From contig NZ_JBBECH010000030.1 in assembly GCF_040881935.1 (NCBI RefSeq), positions 62,001 to 126,000 on the forward strand: a stretch of DNA of 64,000 nt. The letters run 5' to 3'. The stretch is from Saccharospirillum sp040881935. Its GTDB lineage: Bacteria > Pseudomonadota > Gammaproteobacteria > Pseudomonadales > Natronospirillaceae. The notes beneath the pieces are model-generated. The model was not told the DNA's origin. It made no database searches and saw only the letters and a program-made list of their open reading frames with translations. The position numbers and the translations under genes are program-made. Below, piece by piece: positions 8,610 to 18,045 of the stretch (its first letter is position 1; every line of letters starts with the position of its first letter).

Positions 8610-9824
8610 ATGTCCCTCTTTGTATTTGGCGTATTGCTGGTGCTGGCTTTGGTGTTTGTTGCAACCCTGGGGCGGCGGCGGAGCGACGCTCTGGAACGGG
8701 ATTCAGTTACCGAGTCGATTCAGATCCACAAAGCCCGGTTGCAGGCCCTGGATGAAGAACACCAGCGCGGTGACCTCGAAGTCACCGATTACCAGCAATT
8801 CAGGGCGGAAACCGAACGGGCTCTACTGGAAGATACCCGCAAAGCCGGTGATGCCGAACCCGGGCGAGCGGTACCGATGGCGGTGGTGGCCGTCACGGGC
8901 CTAATAATGAGCGGTGCTGCCTGGGGGTTGTATAGCTATTGGGGGGCTTCGGATGCGGTCGCCGTGCGGAAAAACTTTGTAGCCCTGGCAACGGACCCAA
9001 ACCCGACCGAAGCCCAACTGATGGAAACGCTCGATGGCTATGAAGCCCTGCTGCAAAACCAGCCTGACGACATGGAAGGCTGGTTTCGGCTAGCCAACAT
9101 GCAAATGGAACTGGGGCAGTACAGCCGGGCTCAGCCAACGCTGGAACGGGTGCTGACACTGCTGCGTGACGGTGCCCGCAATGCGGAAGACGAGTCGATG
9201 ATACTGGCGTATCTCGGGCAGACACTGTGGGCGCAGCAGCAGGCCGAACCCGCCCTGGCTCGGTTTCGGGAGGCGCTGGAATACAACGCCCAGAATACCC
9301 TGGCACTGGGCTTTGCCGGTCGTCTGACGTTTGAATTGGAAAATTACCGAGATTCCATCAATTACTGGACCCGGCTTAAACGGCTGGCGGGTGAAACCGC
9401 AGACACACGCCTGATCGAAGAGTTTATTAGCCGTTCCCAGGCTGCCCTGGCGGCGCAAGGCATTGATTACGAAGCCGATTTGGGGCCCAGTATTGAAGTC
9501 AGCCTGACGCTGCCAGCTGCCTGGGAAGGGTTGCCGGAAAGCGCCGTATTGTTCGTGTTCGCACGACCCGTCGATAGCCGCATGCCGCTGGCGGTCAAAC
9601 GCTTGCCGGTGTCTGCCCGGGAACTGACCGTGGTGTTAACCGATGCCGACGCCATGGGCGGCATGGGTGGGCTGAGCGGCCAGCAAAAAGTAGCGGTTTC
9701 GGCCCGGGTCTCCTTTGAGGGCGTTGCTGAACCGGCGGCTGGCGATTGGGTCGCCAACGACGTGACGCTGGACTTGGCCGATAAGACCACCATCGCCGTC
9801 AACCTGAACGTGCAGCAGCCCTGA
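8610..9824 (+). CDS. ccmI: cytochrome c maturation chaperone CcmI, TPR protein
   Basis: A 404-residue protein with an N-terminal TM helix (about 2-19), a coiled segment, a second TM helix near 90-108, then TPR repeats (EGWFRLANMQMELGQYSRA and following) and a C-terminal periplasmic beta domain. CcmI holds apocytochrome c C-termini for CcmF/H. It is the last ccm gene. No T-rich terminator follows; the next 576 bases hold two structured repeats. Confidence 0.9.
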   Translation: MSLFVFGVLLVLALVFVATLGRRRSDALERDSVTESIQIHKARLQALDEEHQRGDLEVTDYQQFRAETERALLEDTRKAGDAEPGRAVPMAVVAVTGLIMSGAAWGLYSYWGASDAVAVRKNFVALATDPNPTEAQLMETLDGYEALLQNQPDDMEGWFRLANMQMELGQYSRAQPTLERVLTLLRDGARNAEDESMILAYLGQTLWAQQQAEPALARFREALEYNAQNTLALGFAGRLTFELENYRDSINYWTRLKRLAGETADTRLIEEFISRSQAALAAQGIDYEADLGPSIEVSLTLPAAWEGLPESAVLFVFARPVDSRMPLAVKRLPVSARELTVVLTDADAMGGMGGLSGQQKVAVSARVSFEGVAEPAAGDWVANDVTLDLADKTTIAVNLNVQQP

Positions 9825-9929
9825 GCGAGGCAGGCAGAGGTGCCGGGTGATTTTCGGGTGACCGGGATCACATTTTCAGGTGAAATCTAAGTCCTTGATC
9901 TGGCACTAAAAATCGCCGTCGGGAGACGG

Positions 9930-9958
9930 TTTCAACCGGCCGCGATTGACGCTAGAAT
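9930..9958 (+). promoter_or_regulatory. possible smc promoter
   Basis: TTTCAA (9930-9935), 17 bases, then TAGAAT (9953-9958). If used, the smc mRNA would carry both structured repeats in a leader of about 430 bases. The -35 is weak, so this is tentative. Confidence 0.3.
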
Positions 9959-9970
9959 CGAGCCTATTAA

Positions 9971-10153
9971 CTCAAGTTTCGGAGTTCGGTTGTACATTGG
10001 TGCCATGAGTCCGTGTCAGGCACCGGGTGTACCTATCCGGGGTCGGCGTGAACCCATCTATGGGGCCTAGACTGCAGCATCCCTGCTGCAGACTACCCCG
10101 GATAGGTACCCCCAGCACCTGGCACTCAATTGGTTGCGAACTGTGAAACTCAG
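9971..10153 (+). repeat. dispersed structured repeat, copy A
   Basis: 183 bp. The left end is CTCAAGTTTCGGAGTTCG (9971-9988); the right end CGAACTGTGAAACTCAG (10137-10153) is its degenerate reverse complement. The outer stem includes GTACCTATCCGGGG / CCCCGGATAGGTAC. The core GTCGGCGTGAACC encloses two small hairpins, CCCAT-CT-ATGGG and CTGCAGCA-TCCC-TGCTGCAG (10072-10091). Confidence 0.85.
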
Positions 10154-10161
10154 GCAGTAAC

Positions 10162-10336
10162 CCAAGTTTCGGAGTTCGCGGAAGTGACAAGCAGCGGCTG
10201 CCGGGGGTGCCCCTGTGGGGTAGTCCGCAGCAGGGATGCTGCGGCCTAGGCTCCATGGACGGATTTACGCCGACCCCACAGGGGCGCCCCCGGTAGCCGT
10301 TGCGGACCAATGCCACCGAACCGACCCGAACTTGAG
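10162..10336 (-). repeat. dispersed structured repeat, copy B (reverse orientation)
   Basis: 175 bp, 8 bases after copy A, with its core on the minus strand. The ends are CCAAGTTTCGGAGTTCG and CGACCCGAACTTGAG. The outer stem is CCCCTGTGGGG / CCCCACAGGGG, so it differs from copy A in sequence but stays paired. The inner hairpin on the minus strand is CCGCAGCA-TCCC-TGCTGCGG. Confidence 0.85.
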
Positions 10337-10352
10337 TATTAATTCGATCGTG

Positions 10353-10375
10353 GGGCCTGGCATGATGCCGGGCCC
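10353..10375 (+). other. hairpin shortly before smc
   Basis: GGGCCTGGCA and TGCCGGGCCC form a 10-bp stem with one G-T pair and a TGA loop, ending 25 bases before the smc start. There is no T-run. It could affect smc translation or mark the end of an upstream transcript. Confidence 0.45.
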
Positions 10376-10400
10376 GCTAGCACTGGACTGACATCGCCCT

Positions 10401-13400
10401 ATGCGATTGAAAAGCATTAAAATGGCCGGGTTCAAATCCTTTGTTGACCCGACCACCATTCCGTTCCCGACCAATTTGTCGGCCATTGTCGGCCCGAACG
10501 GCTGTGGTAAGTCCAACACCATCGACGCGGTGCGCTGGGTGATGGGTGAATCGTCCGCCAAGCACCTGCGTGGCGAGTCGATGACGGATGTCATCTTCAA
10601 TGGCAGTAATGCCCGCAATCCGGTAGGCCAGTGCTCGGTCGAGCTGGTGTTCGATAATTCGGACCATTCCCTGACAGGCGAATATGCGGCCTTCAACGAA
10701 ATCGCCATCCGTCGCCGGGTAACGCGAGACGGCCAGTCCACCTATTTCCTGAACGGCACCAAATGCCGCCGTAAAGACGTCACCGACCTGTTTCTCGGCA
10801 CCGGTCTGGGTGCGCGCAGCTACGCCATTATTGAACAAGGCATGATTTCACGGCTGATTGAAGCCAAGCCGGAAGACCTGCGCAACACCATCGAAGAAGC
10901 GGCGGGCATTTCCCGGTACAAGGAGCGCCGCCGTGAAACCGAAAACCGGATGCGCCGCACCCGCGAGAATCTGGAACGCCTGACCGACATTCGCGAAGAG
11001 CTGGAACGCCAGCTGCAACACCTGCATCGCCAGGCCCAGTCAGCCGAGAAATACAAGGAATTCAAACAGGAAGAGCGCACCACCCGGGCCCAGCTGGCCG
11101 CCTTGCGCTGGCAAGGGCTCGACCGGGAAGTATCCGAACAGGACATGCGCATCGCCGAGTTTGAAACCCGGTATGAGAGCTTTGTCACTGAACAGCGTCG
11201 TATCGATGCCGACATTGAAGCACTGCGTGAGGCACACCACGCTGCTACCGAAGCCTTCAACGACGTTCAGGCGCAGTATTATCAGCTGGGTAACGAAATC
11301 GCCCGCTTCGAACAGACCATGCAGCATCGCCAGGAGCAGAGCCACCAGCTGGTGCAGGATATTCAGGACGCCGAGCGAACCCTGCAGGAGGCCACCCAGG
11401 CCAGCCAGTCTGACAGCGACCGGGTGGAAGAAGCCCGGGAATTGCTGGAAATGCTGGCGCCCGAGCTGGAAGCTGCAGAAGAACAGGTGGGCCTGGCCGC
11501 CGATGAACTGGCCGATCTGGAACGGCGCCAGCAAGATTGGCAGAGCCGCTGGGATCAATTCAACCAGAACGCCCAGGGCCCGAAACGCCAGGCAGAAGTC
11601 GCCCAATCCCGTATTCAGCACCTGGAACGCGTGATCGAGCAGTTGCACCGCCGCCAGGAAACCCTGTACCGCGAGCGCGATCAACTGGCCGCCGACCCGG
11701 AAGCCGAGAACCTGGAAGCCCTGATCGATCAGACCGATGAGCTGGAAATGCGGTCTGAGCAATTTCAGACGCGCATGGACGAACTGGCCGAACAGCAACA
11801 AAGCAGCCGCGAGCAAGCCGAGGCCAAACGACGCGAGCACGACACCGTGCGCCAGCAACTGCAGCAAAAGCAGGGCCGCCAGGCCACATTGCGGGCACTG
11901 ATCAAAGCCGCCATAGGCGATGAAGCCCAGGGCGTGCGTGACTGGCTGGCCAGTAACCAGTTGCGCGAAGCGCGCCGTCTGGCGCAGGAACTGAGTGTCG
12001 AACCCGGCTGGGAAGCGGCAGTCGAGGCTGTATTGGGCGATCGCCTACAGGCCATCGCCATCGATTCACTGGACTCGGTCAGCGGCGCCATCAGCCGGTT
12101 TCAGGACGGCACTCTGACGTTACTGTCGACCGAACGAGCCCGCGATGTAGGCGAGGCTGGCCAGTCACTGTTACGCAAGGTTCAGTGTGATCGGGATCTG
12201 TCGCCCTGGCTCGCCCCGGTGTATACCGCGAACAGTCTGGAAGAAGCGCTGTCTCGCCGTGACAGCCTGGCTCCACACGAAAGTCTGATTACTCCGGATG
12301 GCGTGTGGATCAGCCACAATTGGCTGCGAATTCAGCGCGGGGAGGGCGGCTCCGACGGGTTGCTCAGCCAGCAACAGGAACTGGAAACGCTGGTCGGAGA
12401 GCTCGATGAACTCGAAGCCGTCGAGGAAGACCTGGACGTCAGTCTGAATATGGCGTTGATGCAACAGAAAGCCATTGAAGAAGAGCGAGAGCAGGTACAG
12501 CGTGATAACCAGCAGCTGTCACGGCAACTGGCCGAGGCCAAGTCGGAACTCAGCGGTCGCCGGGTGCAGGCGGAGCAAATGCGCGAGCGCCGGGCACGCC
12601 TTCACGAAGACATTCGGGAAGTTGAGACCCAGATGGCCGCTGAGCGCGAAACGCTGGCCATGGACCGTGAAGAACTGCAGCAGTCGCTGGATTTAATGGA
12701 AGAGGATGTGGATGAACGAGAAGCGCTGATGGCCGAGCGCGAGGAACACCGCATCACCCTGGATGAAAAACGGGATGCTGTGCGTCAGGCACGGGATGCC
12801 CAGCATCAATTGCAATTGAAATACCAGACATTACAGACGGAAGTAAACTCGTTAACCGGGGCACTGGAGCGCGCCGCTCAGCAGAAGGAGCGGGCAGAGG
12901 AGCGGCTGGAGCGTCTGAAAGCGCAAATGGATGATCGCCAGGACCCACTGGATGATCTGCGCGAGACGCTGGAGATCAAGCTTGAAGCCCGGCTGGAACT
13001 GGAAGAATCGTTGCAGGAAAAGCGCTCGGCGATGGAGAGCTCAGATGCCGACATGCGCTCACTGGAGCAACAGAGAGTGGTCGCCGATCAGCAAGCCATG
13101 GCGGTGCGTACCGAGCTTGAACAGCATAAGATGGCGGCTCAAACACAGATTACCCGGCGTGCGACGCTCGCCGAGCAACTGGCTGAACAGCAGTTTGATC
13201 TCGATACGGTGATCGCCAATCTGCCCGAAGAGGCCAACGAGACACAATGGGAAGAGGCTTTGGAGCGACTGGCCGCCAAAATTCAGCGCCTTGGGCCGAT
13301 CAATCTGGCCGCCATTGAAGAGTACCAGACGCAAAGTGAACGTAAACGTTACCTGGATGAGCAGGATCAGGACTTGCAGCGAGCGCTGGAGACACTGGAG

Positions 13401-13904
13401 AATGCCATTCGTAAGATTGATCGTGAAACCCGGACCCGGTTCAAGGAAACCTTCGACCGAGTAAACCAGGGGTTGCAGGAGCTGTTTCCCAAGGTGTTCG
13501 GCGGTGGCCATGCTTATCTGGAACTGACCGGCGACGACCTGCTTGATACCGGTGTAGCCATCATGGCGCGGCCACCGGGTAAGCGGAACAGCACGATTCA
13601 TTTGTTATCCGGGGGTGAAAAGGCGTTGACCGCCATTGCCCTGGTGTTCAGTATTTTCCGGCTGAATCCGGCGCCGTTCTGTATGCTGGATGAAGTCGAT
13701 GCGCCGTTGGATGACGCCAACGTCGGACGCTACGCAAAATTGGTGGAGGCCATGGCCGAACACGTACAGTTTATCTACATCACTCACAACAAGATCGCGA
13801 TGGAAATGGCCCACCAGTTGATGGGTGTAACCATGAATGAGCCGGGCGTGTCGCGCCTGGTATCCGTGAACGTCGAGGAGGCTGCCGAACTGGCAGCCTT
13901 ATAA
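10401..13904 (+). CDS. smc: chromosome partition protein SMC
   Basis: A 1167-residue protein with the SMC layout: an ATPase head half with Walker A GPNGCGKS at 31-38, a long coiled coil, a hinge around 500-650, a second coiled coil, and a C-terminal head with signature LLSGGEK near 1070 and Walker B CMLDEVDAPLDD near 1095. It compacts and segregates the chromosome, usually with ScpA/ScpB (not in this window). Having smc rather than mukB fits gammaproteobacteria outside the enteric/Vibrio group. zipA follows after 14 bases. Confidence 0.97.
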   Translation: MRLKSIKMAGFKSFVDPTTIPFPTNLSAIVGPNGCGKSNTIDAVRWVMGESSAKHLRGESMTDVIFNGSNARNPVGQCSVELVFDNSDHSLTGEYAAFNEIAIRRRVTRDGQSTYFLNGTKCRRKDVTDLFLGTGLGARSYAIIEQGMISRLIEAKPEDLRNTIEEAAGISRYKERRRETENRMRRTRENLERLTDIREELERQLQHLHRQAQSAEKYKEFKQEERTTRAQLAALRWQGLDREVSEQDMRIAEFETRYESFVTEQRRIDADIEALREAHHAATEAFNDVQAQYYQLGNEIARFEQTMQHRQEQSHQLVQDIQDAERTLQEATQASQSDSDRVEEARELLEMLAPELEAAEEQVGLAADELADLERRQQDWQSRWDQFNQNAQGPKRQAEVAQSRIQHLERVIEQLHRRQETLYRERDQLAADPEAENLEALIDQTDELEMRSEQFQTRMDELAEQQQSSREQAEAKRREHDTVRQQLQQKQGRQATLRALIKAAIGDEAQGVRDWLASNQLREARRLAQELSVEPGWEAAVEAVLGDRLQAIAIDSLDSVSGAISRFQDGTLTLLSTERARDVGEAGQSLLRKVQCDRDLSPWLAPVYTANSLEEALSRRDSLAPHESLITPDGVWISHNWLRIQRGEGGSDGLLSQQQELETLVGELDELEAVEEDLDVSLNMALMQQKAIEEEREQVQRDNQQLSRQLAEAKSELSGRRVQAEQMRERRARLHEDIREVETQMAAERETLAMDREELQQSLDLMEEDVDEREALMAEREEHRITLDEKRDAVRQARDAQHQLQLKYQTLQTEVNSLTGALERAAQQKERAEERLERLKAQMDDRQDPLDDLRETLEIKLEARLELEESLQEKRSAMESSDADMRSLEQQRVVADQQAMAVRTELEQHKMAAQTQITRRATLAEQLAEQQFDLDTVIANLPEEANETQWEEALERLAAKIQRLGPINLAAIEEYQTQSERKRYLDEQDQDLQRALETLENAIRKIDRETRTRFKETFDRVNQGLQELFPKVFGGGHAYLELTGDDLLDTGVAIMARPPGKRNSTIHLLSGGEKALTAIALVFSIFRLNPAPFCMLDEVDAPLDDANVGRYAKLVEAMAEHVQFIYITHNKIAMEMAHQLMGVTMNEPGVSRLVSVNVEEAAELAAL

Positions 13905-13918
13905 CCGGGGGCAGGCGA

Positions 13919-15109
13919 ATGGAATTGCGTGAAGTACTGATTATTCTGGGCATCGTGCTGATTGCCGTGATCGTCTGGGACGGGCTGCGCCGCATGAAAC
14001 TGCGCATACCCAAGACCCGCCGCCCGATCACAGACCTTGGGCCGGACCCGGAAGAAGAAAAGAAAAAGGCCGAACTGGCGCGTGAATTGCCCAATGGCGG
14101 CGCCCGGGTGCGCGACATGACCGAGCAGGAACGCGAGGTCATCAGCTCGAAACTGAATTTGCGGGAACGAGTGCCGATGCTGATGGATTCGGTGGACGCT
14201 GAGCCCGAGCCTGACGCAGGTGTTCCTCCAGCGGCCAGCCAACGGGCTGAACAGCAACCTCTGGATTTCGATCGGGAGCCCGACCCGAAAGAGCGCGCCG
14301 CGACCAAAGTGCCCGGGTCGGGTGCTGCCGATGGTGATGATTCGCACCGGCCAATTTCTGCAAAAGACGACGCCGAGCAGTGGGACACCAGCTGGCATTT
14401 CAGCGCTGTCGATGATGAAGACGAACCCGACCGGGATGCAGTGGCGAAAGCTGAACACGACACTGAGAAAGATGACGCGGTTGACGAACCCCGTCCCGAC
14501 GACACCTATCGCGAAGCAGCGCAACAGACTTCTGACGACGAAGACGAGGCTGATACCGGCTACCGGCAGCCTGAACCGACTGAGTCAGGTGTTGACACTG
14601 TTGAGGAGAACCCTGAGCCCGCTCAGGCTGCGACAACACGGGAAACGCAGCAAGAACCCGAATACAGGGAAGACACCCGTCCGGTCGAAGCACTGGTGAT
14701 CATGCATGTCATGGCGCGCGACAAAGGTGAGATTGCCGGTGATGTCTTGCTGGAACTGCTGCTGCGGGCCGGGTTGCGCTTTGGCCCGCTGGATATTTTC
14801 CATTATCGCAATCCTCAGGGGCAGATGGAGTTCAGCCTGGCCAATAGTGTACAGCCAGGCACGCTGAACCCGGATGCCATGGACCAGATGGCTACGCCGG
14901 GTGTTACCCTCTTTATGCAGCTGCCATTGCGCGCCGACATGATGACCTCGTTCGATCACATGTACGAAATGGCGGTGTACCTCAGTAAGAACCTGGATGC
15001 GGATTTGCTCGATGAGGAACACAGCACGGTCACGCCGCAACGGGTTGAACACTACCGCGAACGGCTGCGCAACTTTGCCCGGTCGCAACTGATTCAGGCC
15101 CATGAATGA
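13919..15109 (+). CDS. zipA: cell division protein ZipA
   Basis: A 396-residue protein. One N-terminal TM helix (about 5-22) is followed by a basic patch, a long acidic Asp/Glu/Pro-rich linker (about 45-250) and a C-terminal FtsZ-binding domain beginning near 258 (EALVIMHVMARDKGEIAG). ZipA tethers FtsZ filaments to the inner membrane and recruits later divisome proteins. The linker is longer and more acidic than in E. coli ZipA (about 330 residues in all). It sits in the usual smc-zipA-ligA order and overlaps ligA by 8 bases. Confidence 0.93.
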   Translation: MELREVLIILGIVLIAVIVWDGLRRMKLRIPKTRRPITDLGPDPEEEKKKAELARELPNGGARVRDMTEQEREVISSKLNLRERVPMLMDSVDAEPEPDAGVPPAASQRAEQQPLDFDREPDPKERAATKVPGSGAADGDDSHRPISAKDDAEQWDTSWHFSAVDDEDEPDRDAVAKAEHDTEKDDAVDEPRPDDTYREAAQQTSDDEDEADTGYRQPEPTESGVDTVEENPEPAQAATTRETQQEPEYREDTRPVEALVIMHVMARDKGEIAGDVLLELLLRAGLRFGPLDIFHYRNPQGQMEFSLANSVQPGTLNPDAMDQMATPGVTLFMQLPLRADMMTSFDHMYEMAVYLSKNLDADLLDEEHSTVTPQRVEHYRERLRNFARSQLIQAHE

Positions 15110-17150
15110 TCAAGTTTCCAGCATGACTGACAGCGCTATTCCGGACAATCTCCGCGAACTTCTTGAAAAAATTCGACGGCTTGACTACGAGTACTATGTG
15201 CTCAACGAGTCCAGCTTGCCTGATTCTGAATACGACCGGATGATGCAGCTGTTGATCGAATTGGAAGCGAAGCATCCTGAGTGGGTGCTTCCGGATTCCC
15301 CCACACAACGTGTAGGTGGGCAGCCCCAGGCGGGTTTTACCCAGGTGCAGCACGAAGTGCCCATGCTGTCGCTCGACAATGCCTTCAGCGACGACGATAT
15401 GGCCGCCTTCTACAAACGGCTTCAAGACCGAATGAACACCACCGGGTCGCTGGAGCTGGCCTGTGAACCCAAACTCGATGGCATTGCGGTTAGTCTGTTG
15501 TATGAAGACGGTCGACTGGTACGCGGCGCGACGCGTGGCGATGGCACCACCGGCGAAGACATCACCGCCAACGTGCGTACCATTCGCAGCATTCCGCTAA
15601 CCCTGCGTGGAGATGACTGGCCCAAGGTGCTGGAAGTGCGCGGTGAAATCTATATGCCCCGGGCCGGGTTTGAACGCATGAATGATCAGGCGCGGGAGCA
15701 GGGCGACAAGGTGTTTGTTAACCCGCGCAATGCGGCCTCGGGCAGTTTGCGTCAGCTCGACCCGCAGTTGACGGCGAAGCGGCCGCTGGAAATGTGTTGC
15801 TATTCAGTGGGCCGCGTCGACGGCGGCACCTTGGCTGACACCCATTTTGATACCCTCAACGCCCTGGCGGGCTGGGGTTTGAAAATCAACCCGGAAAGTC
15901 GTGTGGTCACCGGGCTCGATGAGATGCTGGCCTTTTACCAGTACTTACTGGCACGGCGGGATGAGCTGCCCTACGAGATAGATGGCATCGTCTTCAAGAT
16001 CAACAGCTTTCAGTTGCAGCAGCGGCTGGGCTTTGTTTCGCGCGCACCACGCTGGGCCATCGCCCGCAAATTTCCGGCCCAGGAAGAAATGACCCGGTTG
16101 CTGGATGTCGAGTTTCAGGTAGGCCGCACCGGTGCGCTGACCCCGGTCGCCCGCTTGGAACCAGTCTTTGTTGGCGGCGTGACGGTCAGCAATGCCACCT
16201 TGCACAACATGGACGAAGTCGAACGGATAGGCGTTCATATTGGCGATACCGTCATCGTACGCCGTGCCGGGGATGTGATCCCGCAGGTAGTGCGGGTGAT
16301 AGAAGATCAACGCCCGGCAGACGCCCGGCCGGTACAACTGCCTGAGGCCTGTCCGGTCTGTGGCTCGGCGGTTGAGCGGGTAGAAGGTGAAGCGGTATCC
16401 CGCTGCACCGGCGGCATTCACTGCGACGCCCAGCGCCGCGAAGCGCTGAAGCATTTTGTATCGCGCCGCGCATTGGACATTGAAGGCCTGGGCGAGAAAC
16501 TGATCGATACGCTGCTTGAAAAAGGGCTGCTGCACACACCGGGTGACATCTTCGAACTGACCGCCGACCAACTGGTTGAGCTGGATCGCATGGGCGAAAA
16601 ATCGGCCAGTAAGGTGATTGCCGCCATCGAAGCTGCCAAGCAGACCACATTGCCGCGCTTTCTCTATGCGCTGGGTATCCGAGAAGTCGGTGTAACAACG
16701 GCCGCTAACCTGGCCCAGCATTTCGGGACACTTGAAAAACTCTGGAGTGCCAGCGAAGAGGATTTGCTCGAGGTCGACGATGTCGGCCCCAAGGTCGCCG
16801 CGCATGTAGAGCATTTTTTTGCAGAACCCAATAATCGCCTTGAAATCGAGCGTCTGGTGGCGCTGGGCCTGACCTGGCCAGACCCCAAACCGGTGTCCGC
16901 TTCGATGCCGTTGTCGGGCCAGACCTGGGTGGTGACCGGCAAGTTGGAAGCGCTAAGTCGCGATGAGGCTAAGGATTATCTGCAGCGTCTCGGCGCAAAA
17001 GTAGCTGGCAGCGTTTCAGCCAAAACTCACCAGTTGGTGGCCGGGCCGGGCGCGGGCAGCAAATTGAAAAAAGCCACCGACCTGGATGTACCGGTGATGG
17101 ATGAAGCGGAATTTCTTGAGGTTTTAAGGGAGCACCAATTATGGCAATAA
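15102..17150 (+). CDS. ligA: NAD-dependent DNA ligase LigA
   Basis: A 682-residue protein of normal length. The N-terminal Ia domain carries the NAD-binding Tyr residues (LDYEYYVLN). The adenylation motif EPKLDGIAVS gives the nucleophile Lys124. Then come an OB fold, a four-Cys zinc finger (CPVCG to HCDAQRR, roughly 416-441), HhH repeats and a C-terminal BRCT domain from about 600. It seals nicks in replication and repair. A second in-frame Met at 15123 is an alternative start. Confidence 0.97.
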   Translation: MNDQVSSMTDSAIPDNLRELLEKIRRLDYEYYVLNESSLPDSEYDRMMQLLIELEAKHPEWVLPDSPTQRVGGQPQAGFTQVQHEVPMLSLDNAFSDDDMAAFYKRLQDRMNTTGSLELACEPKLDGIAVSLLYEDGRLVRGATRGDGTTGEDITANVRTIRSIPLTLRGDDWPKVLEVRGEIYMPRAGFERMNDQAREQGDKVFVNPRNAASGSLRQLDPQLTAKRPLEMCCYSVGRVDGGTLADTHFDTLNALAGWGLKINPESRVVTGLDEMLAFYQYLLARRDELPYEIDGIVFKINSFQLQQRLGFVSRAPRWAIARKFPAQEEMTRLLDVEFQVGRTGALTPVARLEPVFVGGVTVSNATLHNMDEVERIGVHIGDTVIVRRAGDVIPQVVRVIEDQRPADARPVQLPEACPVCGSAVERVEGEAVSRCTGGIHCDAQRREALKHFVSRRALDIEGLGEKLIDTLLEKGLLHTPGDIFELTADQLVELDRMGEKSASKVIAAIEAAKQTTLPRFLYALGIREVGVTTAANLAQHFGTLEKLWSASEEDLLEVDDVGPKVAAHVEHFFAEPNNRLEIERLVALGLTWPDPKPVSASMPLSGQTWVVTGKLEALSRDEAKDYLQRLGAKVAGSVSAKTHQLVAGPGAGSKLKKATDLDVPVMDEAEFLEVLREHQLWQ

Positions 17151-17201
17151 CGGCCGGCGTACACGCCGCATCGAACCGGTTGCCGCGGGGGAGCTGCTGA
17201 T

Positions 17202-17639
17202 ATGGATCAGGAAACCCTGGTGTATGGCGTTATTCGCGATGTAGCGTCCAACGACGCCCGGTTTTTGTTGAGCAGCCGGCTGGTCAATTGCGACGCCATC
17301 CTGAGCTTAACCGATCTCGACAGCTTTCCGTACCTGACCACCAGTATGTTCTCGATTCCCACCGAAGAGCTGGAGCAAGGCACTTACCAGACCCAGGTGA
17401 TTCACTTTGCGGCCTCTTACCAGGCGGTGGAATATCACTGGGAAGCCTGGATCGCCAAATTTGAACAACTGCTTAAGCGCATGTATTGGGTGTCGGCCAC
17501 TGTGTACCTTGAAACAGAGCTGTCTGGCAACCATACCTTTCAATGGGACAGCCCGGGTGCTTACCACGCACCCAGTGATGATCTGTCTGTGCACTGTGAA
17601 TGGGAGCATGAAGTGGCTTTTGGGCACGCCCGACTATGA
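17202..17639 (+). CDS. conserved-looking hypothetical protein
   Basis: A 145-residue acidic soluble protein with no signal peptide or TM helix. I do not recognise the family. It starts at ATG after a GGGGGAG ribosome-binding site. Aromatic residues are frequent in the second half (YHWEAWIAKFEQLLKRMYWVS). It overlaps the next gene by 4 bases (ATGA), so the two are probably a translationally coupled pair after ligA. GC content and codon choice look like the neighbours. Confidence 0.7.
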   Translation: MDQETLVYGVIRDVASNDARFLLSSRLVNCDAILSLTDLDSFPYLTTSMFSIPTEELEQGTYQTQVIHFAASYQAVEYHWEAWIAKFEQLLKRMYWVSATVYLETELSGNHTFQWDSPGAYHAPSDDLSVHCEWEHEVAFGHARL

Positions 17640-17944
17640 TTATTCCGGCTGAACAACTGGCACCGGAAACACTGGATTCCATCGTTCGCGACTGGCTGAT
17701 GCGCCAGGGGGAAGACTGGGGCCTGGTTGACGGTGGCTTGGACGATGCCATTCCACTGGCCCGGGCACGGGTGCTTGATGGTGATCTGGTAATTCTGTGG
17801 AGCGAGACCGAAGAAACATTGAACATCATGCCACGCGACGAAATCCGCCGCAGTGATCAGAAAGAGGCCTGGGAAGACCAGGCCACAACCGGTTCGGATG
17901 AGCGCGATGTCGATCAAACCGGCGATTACAGTCAGGAAGGTTAG
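17636..17944 (+). CDS. hypothetical protein, partner of the preceding gene
   Basis: A 102-residue, strongly acidic soluble protein (MIIPAEQLAPETLDSIVRDW). The segment EQLAPETLDSIVRDWLMRQG and the basic-poor C-terminus resemble the YheU family of small proteins (starting around IPxxxLxxETLxxLIEEFVxREGTDYG). That assignment is from memory and moderate. The 4-base overlap with the upstream gene suggests co-translation. Confidence 0.7.
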   Translation: MIIPAEQLAPETLDSIVRDWLMRQGEDWGLVDGGLDDAIPLARARVLDGDLVILWSETEETLNIMPRDEIRRSDQKEAWEDQATTGSDERDVDQTGDYSQEG

Positions 17945-18045
17945 CCGTTCTATCTCGACTGAACTGACCTTTAGAGCATGCCGATACGTACTCGCGCTAA
18001 AGCCTTCATCCACCACTCATACACCCTGAATTAGAGAGCATTCCG

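Larger units (their letters stand above)
9825..10400. other. 576-base intergenic region between ccmI and smc
   Basis: It holds a possible smc promoter (9930-9958), two copies of the dispersed structured repeat in opposite core orientation (9971-10153 and 10162-10336) and a short hairpin just before smc (10353-10375). I see no convincing coding sequence. Confidence 0.8.

Noticed and set aside
11040..11867. 275-codon minus-strand frame inside smc
   Set aside because: It lies entirely within the smc coding sequence, has no ribosome-binding site or family motif, and its Leu/Gln/Phe-rich composition is that of an antisense shadow of coiled-coil codons.
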